From Bacteroidales bacterium (GTDB taxonomy: Bacteria; Bacteroidota; Bacteroidia; Bacteroidales; Prolixibacteraceae): a DNA stretch of 51,331 nucleotides. The DNA lies in NCBI GenBank assembly GCA_012719495.1, contig JAAYAG010000107.1, forward strand, positions 1-51,331, given 5' to 3'. The stretch's first letter is position 1, and the number at the start of each line of letters is the position of its first letter. Position numbers and translations under genes: made by a program. Below, piece by piece: positions 45,201 through 51,331 of the stretch. The notes below the pieces were generated by a model that worked only from the letters and a program-made list of their open reading frames with translations, did not search any database and had not been told where the DNA came from.

Positions 45201-48200
45201 AAAAGTATTTCCTCGATCCTCGCTACATTAGGGTTGATAATAAGCCTCTTTTCATTGTATATAAAGCCAATCAATTTCCCGATATGATGGCAACCATTAA
45301 ACGATGGAGAAAACATTGGCGTGAAAAGTGGAAAGAAGAATTGCATATTGTAATGGCCATGACCTTTGGAGAACAAGATCCTCTTATCTATGGTTTCGAT
45401 GCAGCAGTAGAGTTTCCACCTCATAATATTGGTGCTCTGGATATTACAAATACAAAAAAAACTATTGAGGGATTTGAAGGACGAATATTCAGCTATACCG
45501 ATTTCATGACAAAATCCTTAATCCCGAAAAAGGTTAATTTTGATCTTTATAAAACAGTTTTTCCGGGTTGGGATAATACTGCTCGCCGTGATAATAACGC
45601 AAGCATATATGCCGATGGTACTGCAAACCATTATAAATACTGGCTTAAGGAATGCATTCGTTATGCTAAAAAGAACCTGAGTCCATCTTCTCGGTTTGTG
45701 TTTATTAACGCATGGAACGAATGGGCCGAGGGTGCTCACTTAGAACCTTGTCAGAAATACGGGTATTGTTATTTAAATGCAACGGCAAGGGCTCTTGAAG
45801 AGTCGACAGGAGTTAATGGACCAAAAGTATCGGTTATTGTTCCTAATTACAATCATGCAAAATATTTACAAAAAAGACTCGATTCAATTTATAATCAAAC
45901 ATATCGGAATTTCGAGGTTATTTTATTGGATGATTGCTCTACCGATAATAGCAAAGAGATACTGAAAAATTATGCAAGCGAACATAACAAAATCAGCAAG
46001 CTGGTTATTAATACCGAGAATTCAGGTGGTGTATTTCATCAATGGGCAAAAGGAATTGAACATGCAAGCGGTGATTTAATTTGGATTGCTGAGAGCGATG
46101 ATTTTTGCGATGCTGATTTTTTGGAGACACTTGTCGCCGATTTTAATGATGAGGCGGTTATGTTGTCCTATTCAAATTGTGTGTTTGTTGATGAAAAGGG
46201 TGTTGCGTTAGATTATTATAACTTTCAAGACTACGTAAAAGATATTGATGAACACAAGTGGTTGAATAGTTATAATGAAACTGCTCATAACGAAGTGAGT
46301 TTTGCATTAGGTTTAAAAAATACCATCCCTAATGTTAGTGGTGTACTTTTCCGTAAGCCAGTTACCATGGAATTATTAAAAGACAAAAATTGGTTAAGAA
46401 TGACGGTGGCTGGCGATTGGATGTTTTATTTGCACATTATTCAAGGAGGAAGAATTGCGTTCAATAAGCATACAAACAACTATTTTAGAAGGTACAAAGG
46501 GAGTACATCAGAATCGACTTACAAAAAACAGGTTTTTTACGAAGAGGTAGGTGCTGTTTGTGCTACAATAGCATCTCTTTATAAGGTAAGCGATGATTTG
46601 TTAAAGAAAAACAGAGATAGCTTTTGGGAGTTTTATAAAACACAAGTTGATCAGAATCACGAACAGTTTAAAGCTTGGTTTAATTTCGATAAAGTAAAGG
46701 AAGCTGCAAAAAACAGGTTGCCTTCTGTTATGATATCAATTTACGGGTTTTATGCAGGGGGTGCCGAAATTATGCCAATTCGATTGGCCAATGAGTTAAA
46801 GCGCAAAGGAATAACAGTATTATTGCATAGTTGTGGAGCTTCTGGCAGGAATGAAGAAGTACGAAAACTGCTTAGAAACGACATTCCTGTTGTAAAATCA
46901 AGTAATGTAAATGAAATAAAACAGGTTGTTGATTCTTTTGGAATTGATATAGTTAATTCCCATCACTGGCAATTCCAACAATTACATTCAAAATATGCCG
47001 ATTTTCTTGGAGTGAATTGTAAACATGTTGGTACTTTACATGGTATTATTGAAGCAACAGATAGTGGATATGCTATTTCTAACGACGACTTGGTTAGGGT
47101 AAATCAGCACGTTCAATCATGGACCTATATTGCCGATAAAAACCTTGCGCCATTTATTAATGCAGGAATAAATGGAGATGATGAAAATCGGTTTGTTAAA
47201 ATACCTAACGGTATCGAAATAAAAGAGTACAAGAAAATAGAACGCGGAGAGCTTGATATTCCTGGCGATGCTTTTGTTTTGTGCACTATTAGCCGGGCAA
47301 TAAAAGAAAAAGGATGGTTTGAGGCGATCGAAACAGTAAAACTTGCACGAATTAAATCGAAACGCGATATTCGATTAATACTTATTGGCGATGGACCTGT
47401 TTATGAGAAAATGAAAACTGAAGGAGTCCCCGATTTTGTAACTTTTACAGGTTATGTGTCTGAGCCAATAGGATATTATGCTATTTCGGACATGGGCTTG
47501 TTGCTTTCAACTTTTCAATCGGAAAGTTTCCCATTAACTATATTAGAATGTCTTTCGGTTGGTAAGCCTTATATCGCTTCCAACATTGGTGAAATAAAAA
47601 ATATTCTTTCCGACGATGATCAAATGGCAGGTCAAGTTTTTGAACTCGATGATTGGAAAATTCCAATCGAGGAGGTTTCGTCAATTATAACTGATTTTGC
47701 TACAAACTTAAGCAAGTATCAAGTGGCTCAAAAGTTATGTAATAAACTTTCTAAAAGATACGATTTGTCCAAAATTGCAGATAGATATATACAGCAATTC
47801 ACAAATGTTTTAGATTTAAAAATCGAAAAAAAAAGTTGTTTTGAAAATTTATATAGTAAGGCGTTTGAAAATTGGCAGAGAATTAATGATGATGACTGGT
47901 ACATAAAAATAAAGCAGTCATTGAGCTCAAATCGTATTGATGGTGTTTTTGCAGGTTTTACTGATGAAGCAACTCAAGTAAACCTTACAGGAAGGTCGGG
48001 GGAAAATGCAATTTTTCAAGCTTTTAACTTTTATAAAAAAGTAAAACAATATGCCGACAAGTATGGTAAGGGGTTGAATGTTGATACAAAAATCTGTGAT
48101 TTTGCTTGTGGATGGGCGCGTATTACCCGTTTCTTTTTAAAAGAAACACATTGTTCAAATATTACAGGTTTAGATTGTGTTGACAGTTTTATTGAAATTT

Positions 48201-48697
48201 GTAAAGAATCTATACCAATTATCAATTTTAAAACTATCCCGAGTATTCCACCATACAACATTAACGATAAATATGATGTTATTTGTGCGTTTTCTTTGTT
48301 TTCACATTTAAGCGAAACAGTAGCTTATAATATTTTGAAAGAGTTGCATGGAATGTTAAATGAATCAGGAATAGTCGTTTTTACGTCTCGAGGTATAGAG
48401 TTTATTAATTATTGCGAAAAAAACAGAAAAACTATTTCGAACGAAAGCTCTCAATTACAGAAAGATTTAATTGATTGTTTTCGACCAGTATCCGATTCAA
48501 TAGTTAAATATCAAAACGGAATATTTCAGTTTTTCAAGTACCCGGGAAATCATGCTTCCGATAATTATGGCGAAGCAGCAATGCCCAAAAAATGGATTGA
48601 AGAAAAGCTAAATGGTATTTTTGAGATAGTTGGTTTTGAGACAGAAGAGCCAACTAATGATATGGACCAAACATTAATTGTACTGAGGAAAATTTAA
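42218..48697 (+). CDS. 2159-residue multifunctional glycan-synthesis protein: sulfotransferase, WbsX, GT2, GT4, methyltransferase
   Basis: One uninterrupted reading frame. Approximate order: sulfotransferase domain (10-250; VFVLGMHRSGTSLIAQLI, VYVVSARNPLAIMQSL); a beta-rich linker (310-430); coiled coil (438-588); a hydrophobic stretch (595-605), then four copies of a repeat with YxxxxxDV...NPxxHYxxxGxxEGR (631-668, 669-703, 749-786, 788-821); a WbsX-type domain (852-1195; FYLPQFHPF, WWGEGFTEW, FCLCWANENWTRRWDG, NAWNEWAEGAHLEP); GT2 (1202-1440; VSVIVPNYNHAKYL, LDDCSTDNSKEI, ESDDF as the DxD-like site); GT4 (1502-1864; GGAEIMPIRLA, IPNGIEI, FQSESFPLTILECLSVGKP); and a SAM methyltransferase (1890-2159; ICDFACGWARITRFF). 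It probably assembles and decorates a surface glycan. The stop is four bases before the next sulfotransferase gene. Confidence 0.9.
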   Translation: MAITVKSNPIVFVLGMHRSGTSLIAQLISKWGAYMGDNLYGANEYNKDGYWEYVPLVELNEKILRFLGRTWYFPPEKINIDLLVDEFGDEAKQIVDKMDLSNSTWCWKDPRMVFLLPFWKKILENRNIVYVVSARNPLAIMQSLNKRDSMPFTIALSLWECTVNRIAVELHDEPSCFVIEYDKLLTKPKENCNSLFSFLNSKLKQQKGKVEIEAMLNTVKPFMQTSAYQHSDLSLTHANLFEFYKKGDFVSIKKTKDGQLNNSFEVLKYFYESYQNVGFSYQIYFQTKNESFNESKSTLQKLPDNIEKVDIDLKSLDELKVIRFDPLNDWVVLKIENIILETVDNIFGNIGFSSNAYDESSEILIFNNDDPQIYIDLNKFHSHNLNKLTIQLKYIAMGAKAKVYFSDFFSKQMNDVFAILDINQLKDLNKKTLVDAIKQKISEEKNRYDDLLALSASKNNALEQQINDYKNQNIENTKELLTKNEIISEIKLKNEILISEIEKYSKEIIDLNEEKNKIIIKLREKIIEKNEEIVNKRKEIVSLTKENTSTTDLLIKEKQKLENYLVELKDKNQQIESLQNEIVCFKKSYTYKLVKSFSFIFLIFRPKIVFQTISQKRFIQRQIKMITRSEFFDKKYYLQHNSDVASSGMNPAKHYLLHGGFEGRNPSEAFDSKFYLEQNTDVKDYGMNPLLHYILYGEKEGRRILPDSADENHENEPSTDTETVIEALSELKEESKFDLEIRLIRESGLVDKEYYYRNYPDIRNAQLDPVEHYYYHGWKEGRNPCQTFDTMFYLETNNDVKETGENPLLHYILYGKNEKRSTFYPIQIDESNADQYEDKQPIKIADVDSIVKTIAFYLPQFHPFKENNEWWGEGFTEWTNVSKARSQFEGHYQPRLPGAMGFYDLRLPEIMKQQAVLAKEFGIYGFCFHHYYFAGKRLMEAPVNNLIDHPEIDLPFCLCWANENWTRRWDGMENDILIAQDHSPKDDINFLNDIEKYFLDPRYIRVDNKPLFIVYKANQFPDMMATIKRWRKHWREKWKEELHIVMAMTFGEQDPLIYGFDAAVEFPPHNIGALDITNTKKTIEGFEGRIFSYTDFMTKSLIPKKVNFDLYKTVFPGWDNTARRDNNASIYADGTANHYKYWLKECIRYAKKNLSPSSRFVFINAWNEWAEGAHLEPCQKYGYCYLNATARALEESTGVNGPKVSVIVPNYNHAKYLQKRLDSIYNQTYRNFEVILLDDCSTDNSKEILKNYASEHNKISKLVINTENSGGVFHQWAKGIEHASGDLIWIAESDDFCDADFLETLVADFNDEAVMLSYSNCVFVDEKGVALDYYNFQDYVKDIDEHKWLNSYNETAHNEVSFALGLKNTIPNVSGVLFRKPVTMELLKDKNWLRMTVAGDWMFYLHIIQGGRIAFNKHTNNYFRRYKGSTSESTYKKQVFYEEVGAVCATIASLYKVSDDLLKKNRDSFWEFYKTQVDQNHEQFKAWFNFDKVKEAAKNRLPSVMISIYGFYAGGAEIMPIRLANELKRKGITVLLHSCGASGRNEEVRKLLRNDIPVVKSSNVNEIKQVVDSFGIDIVNSHHWQFQQLHSKYADFLGVNCKHVGTLHGIIEATDSGYAISNDDLVRVNQHVQSWTYIADKNLAPFINAGINGDDENRFVKIPNGIEIKEYKKIERGELDIPGDAFVLCTISRAIKEKGWFEAIETVKLARIKSKRDIRLILIGDGPVYEKMKTEGVPDFVTFTGYVSEPIGYYAISDMGLLLSTFQSESFPLTILECLSVGKPYIASNIGEIKNILSDDDQMAGQVFELDDWKIPIEEVSSIITDFATNLSKYQVAQKLCNKLSKRYDLSKIADRYIQQFTNVLDLKIEKKSCFENLYSKAFENWQRINDDDWYIKIKQSLSSNRIDGVFAGFTDEATQVNLTGRSGENAIFQAFNFYKKVKQYADKYGKGLNVDTKICDFACGWARITRFFLKETHCSNITGLDCVDSFIEICKESIPIINFKTIPSIPPYNINDKYDVICAFSLFSHLSETVAYNILKELHGMLNESGIVVFTSRGIEFINYCEKNRKTISNESSQLQKDLIDCFRPVSDSIVKYQNGIFQFFKYPGNHASDNYGEAAMPKKWIEEKLNGIFEIVGFETEEPTNDMDQTLIVLRKI

Positions 48698-48701
48698 AAT
48701 A

Positions 48702-49727
48702 ATGGAAAAACCAATACTCTATTTGCATGGAGGCATGCATCGAACAGGTACTACGGCTTTACAGGAATTCTTAGGGATTAATTATAAATCTCTATTAGAA
48801 AAATCAATTCTATACCCAATAACAGGAAGGGATAGTATAAATCAGCACCATTATTTTTTTGCTTCATTCCGTATCCATAAAGATCAGTATTTTGGCCCAC
48901 AAAAAAGTTTTGAGCAATATATTGCTGATTTAGAAAATGAAATTAAGAAGGAAAGACCTAAAAAAGTGATTTTGTCATCTGAAATATTTTGTACTTTAGA
49001 TAAAGAACCTCTCTCGATTCTAAAAGACAAATTAGAGCAATTTTTCAGTCTCTTTAAAAAAAGTTTTATCATTTTATATGTAAGAAGACCGGATATATAC
49101 GCAATATCGGAAAACAATATGGCTATTTGGTATTTAAATAGACATACACACAAGCTTGAATATCCAAATATAATTAGATGGATTGATATTGTTGGAAAAG
49201 AAAAGTTAATTTATCGACCATTTGAACAACAACAGCTAGAAGGTGGAACCATTTTTTCTGATTTTTTATCAATCATTGACGATATTAATGCAAGTGATTT
49301 AATATACCCAGAAAAAAAGATAAACGAATCTGTATGTGATGATGTTCTCGAACTTTGTAGAATTATTAACAATGCTCATCCCAATATTTATAAGTCAAAT
49401 TACTTTAAAAGAGAGATTATAAGAGCATTTCCAAATCAAGAATCTCCACAAAACGCATTTTTCTCGCCTAAAGATCGTCTTGCTATTATTGAAAAGAATC
49501 GAATACAATGTGAATTGATAGCTAAAGAATTTTTAGGCCGTGAGGATGGACAGCTTTTTTATGAACCTTTGCCTGACCATGATGATGCATGGGAACCCTA
49601 TCATGGACTACCGATCGAAACAGTAGTGCAAGCTTTTAGCTATTTGTTATTTCATCAAACAGAAAAAAACAAGGAGTTGGAAAAGCGGTTGCTGCAAATT
49701 GAACGAAAAATTAGAGTAGATCGTTAA
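48702..49727 (+). CDS. Sulfotransferase-like protein
   Basis: 341 residues. The nucleotide loop GMHRTGTTALQEFL is at 11-24; the second site lies in FIILYVRRPDIYAISENN (about 125-142). No signal or membrane segment is seen. Its C-terminal end is a charged helix (TEKNKELEKRLLQIERK). It starts four bases after the giant fusion gene, so it is translationally coupled to it, and is one of several diverged sulfotransferases in this island. Confidence 0.75.
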   Translation: MEKPILYLHGGMHRTGTTALQEFLGINYKSLLEKSILYPITGRDSINQHHYFFASFRIHKDQYFGPQKSFEQYIADLENEIKKERPKKVILSSEIFCTLDKEPLSILKDKLEQFFSLFKKSFIILYVRRPDIYAISENNMAIWYLNRHTHKLEYPNIIRWIDIVGKEKLIYRPFEQQQLEGGTIFSDFLSIIDDINASDLIYPEKKINESVCDDVLELCRIINNAHPNIYKSNYFKREIIRAFPNQESPQNAFFSPKDRLAIIEKNRIQCELIAKEFLGREDGQLFYEPLPDHDDAWEPYHGLPIETVVQAFSYLLFHQTEKNKELEKRLLQIERKIRVDR

Positions 49728-49768
49728 TTTTATATTTCTAAAATATTATAAAGATAAGAGTGTTTATT

Positions 49769-50746
49769 ATGACACATAATAATGGAATAAAAAAGAAATT
49801 ATACTTACACATAGGGCTGCATAAAACCGGCACAACAAGCATTCAGTTATTTATGCATAAAAATGCTACGCAAATACTTGATGATTACGGTGTTTGCTAT
49901 TTGCCTATCCCAAGTGACGATATTGTGCCCTACCAACATCGTTTCCTAGATAAATTAATGATTTCTAACGATGAAGAGTTCATTAGTTTGTTTGAGAAAT
50001 CTTTAAACAATGCAGATACAATTCTAATTAGTAGCGAGTGTTTTTTGGAGAAATCGGAATATGCTGAACAATTGGCAAAACTTAAACATTTGTTCGACGA
50101 AACACATGTAATCATTTATTTACGAAGGCAAGACGAGTGGATCGAATCGCTTTATAAACAAGCAATAATGTATAACCATAAAATAGGTTTTACTATTGAT
50201 GAATGGCTTGATAAGATGTTATTTGAAGGTTTCTTATATTATAATGCTAACTTCCTGGAAACGCTCAATCGTTGGTCTTCAATTTTTGGTAAAGAAAACA
50301 TCACACTTCGTTCATTTGACAAGGAAAATTTGAAGGATGGAAATATCGTATGCGACTTTTGTCAGATTTTATCTATCCCAAGCCAACATTTCAAAAATAA
50401 TCAGATACATGCTAATGCCGGAATAAAAAATCGGGAAATAGTTGAAATGTATCGTTTGACAAATAAAATAATCACATTAGAACAGCAAAAGGAGTTGGCA
50501 ACTAAATTGATTTGTGATGAACGAGAAAGCATATCTATTTTATCCCCGATGCAAAAAAAATCAATTATTAAACACTATAGTTCGATAAATGAAACGATTT
50601 CTATTGAATACAATGCATACGAGCCACTCTTTTCAGAGCATGTCGAGCTAAATAACTGGCATAGATTCAAGGGGCTTAGTCAGGAAAACGAAAAAATTAT
50701 CAATGAATATATTTCGAGTATATCAAACAATAAATCGAACATTTGA
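49769..50746 (+). CDS. Sulfotransferase-like protein
   Basis: 325 residues from the ATG at 49769; a GTG at 49760 is in frame but less likely. The nucleotide loop GLHKTGTTSIQLFM is at 16-29 and the second site is VIIYLRRQDEWIESLYKQA (about 110-128). It is clearly related to the preceding gene product (same loop, similar length, same late DF segment), so the two look like an old tandem duplication. Acceptor unknown. Confidence 0.75.
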   Translation: MTHNNGIKKKLYLHIGLHKTGTTSIQLFMHKNATQILDDYGVCYLPIPSDDIVPYQHRFLDKLMISNDEEFISLFEKSLNNADTILISSECFLEKSEYAEQLAKLKHLFDETHVIIYLRRQDEWIESLYKQAIMYNHKIGFTIDEWLDKMLFEGFLYYNANFLETLNRWSSIFGKENITLRSFDKENLKDGNIVCDFCQILSIPSQHFKNNQIHANAGIKNREIVEMYRLTNKIITLEQQKELATKLICDERESISILSPMQKKSIIKHYSSINETISIEYNAYEPLFSEHVELNNWHRFKGLSQENEKIINEYISSISNNKSNI

Positions 50747-50816
50747 TATTGAATTACAATAAAAAGAATTATTATTACAAACCTATTCTTATATCAAATA
50801 TTTAAAAATCAAAACT

Positions 50817-51215
50817 ATGCCTACATACGATTGGAATATTAAAACCTGGGGTGAAACCTATAACTGGAGGCAAGAAGGAGAAGAATGGTCATCAGCTTGG
50901 GGTAATTCCGAAACACAGTGGTTTGGTACTTTATTGCCACGTTTACACCGTTTTCTTCCTTGTGAGAATGTATTGGAAATTGCTCCCGGCTTTGGTCGTT
51001 GGACTAAATTTCTTTTGCCTTTAACAATTGGACGTTATGTGGGTGTTGATATTTCGGAAAGTTGTATTGTTCATTGTAATGAGAAATACAAATCTGATAA
51101 TTCTTCATTTTTCCAAAACGACGGCTTCTCTTTAAAACAAGTATGGGGTCAAAAATATGATCTTATTTTTTCATTCGATTCATTGGTTCATGCCGAAATA
51201 AATATATTGAATTAG
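50817..51215 (+). pseudogene. SAM-dependent methyltransferase, 3' end cut off by an insertion
   Basis: 132 residues remain. The SAM-binding motif I is NVLEIAPGFGRWTKFL (51-66), followed by YVGVDISESCI and the post-motif YDLIFSFDSLVHAE. Complete class I methyltransferases of this kind continue for about 90-110 more residues after this point. The reading frame stops in a TAG whose last base is the first base of a putative insertion-sequence end (GGCACATTGC from 51215). It is best read as a gene broken by that element. Confidence 0.75.
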
Positions 51216-51331
51216 GCACATTGCAAATACCATGAATATGCTTATCTTAGCGGAAATTAATATTAGAATCATGGAGGATAGATTTAGAAGCCTTACTATT
51301 TTTGAGTTTCAAAGCCGTTTTCCCGACGATG
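51215..51331 (+). mobile_element. Left end of an IS1595-type insertion sequence (continues beyond the window)
   Basis: The sequence from GGCACATTGCAAATACC at 51215 starts exactly where the methyltransferase frame is lost, and an ORF for a transposase-like N-terminus begins 56 nt further on. Family likeness (GGC-type ends, short leader) points to IS1595. The right end is not in the window. Confidence 0.55.
51271..51331 (+). CDS. IS1595-family transposase, first 20 residues
   Basis: The ATG at 51271 opens MEDRFRSLTIFEFQSRFPDD before the window ends. IS1595/ISXO2-type transposases begin in this way, with F-x-S-L...F-x-x-x-F-P-D followed by ExxxxYLxxxRW and a zinc-finger CPHC. Only the first part can be seen, so the call depends on this short match and on the context of a truncated gene. 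Confidence 0.55.
   Translation, partial: MEDRFRSLTIFEFQSRFPDD

Overview
The window comes from the Bacteroidota, most likely an anaerobic or marine Bacteroidales/Marinilabiliales-type organism (inference). Supporting signs are several promoters of the Bacteroidota type (TAnnTTTG at -7, twice with TTTG 19-20 nt upstream), a TonB-dependent receptor, a PorT-like beta-barrel, a giant secreted protein with a type IX secretion (Por) C-terminal sorting domain, secreted lipoproteins, and an RseC-RnfBCDGEA operon. No phage, CRISPR or plasmid replication genes are visible.

Layout. 1-1313: the 5' part of a TonB-dependent receptor gene (minus). 1679-13548: mostly housekeeping genes: an ECF sigma factor, an outer-membrane barrel, typA, guaA, an orphan sugar-binding lipoprotein divergent from a chemoreceptor, a sugar nucleotidyltransferase, a Cof-type HAD phosphatase and htpG. 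13832-19342: the complete Rnf operon. 19439-21040: an IS1634-family insertion sequence with a 19-bp target duplication, placed between the Rnf terminator and the next gene. 21088-32486 (minus): a 2421-residue CotH/lamin-tail/PKD surface protein, a secreted carboxylesterase, a YgiQ-family radical SAM protein and a double-CDGSH protein. 32743-36917 (plus): DUF4268, CYTH, DUF3078 and aldose epimerase genes. 37065-37404: a tRNA-Lys(TTT) transcription unit in which the tRNA follows two 77-bp tandem copies of a decayed tRNA-Lys. 37405-38580: a non-coding stretch full of short palindromes and short repeats. 38581-51215: an AT-rich accessory region with two exported proteins, five sulfotransferase-like proteins or domains, and a 2159-residue protein that joins a sulfotransferase, a WbsX-type domain, GT2, GT4 and a methyltransferase. 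It ends in a methyltransferase gene cut by what looks like the left end of an IS1595-type element.

How the genes work together. Rnf couples ferredoxin oxidation to NAD+ reduction and ion pumping; RnfD carries a normal covalent-FMN motif, whereas RnfG has lost the usual residues at its normal site and carries two tandem copies of such a motif in a C-terminal tail. The right-hand island probably builds or sulfates and methylates a surface glycan. The most unusual items are the RnfG tail, the tRNA-Lys-derived tandem repeats and the five-enzyme fusion protein. All functional statements come from reading motifs by eye; no database search was run.
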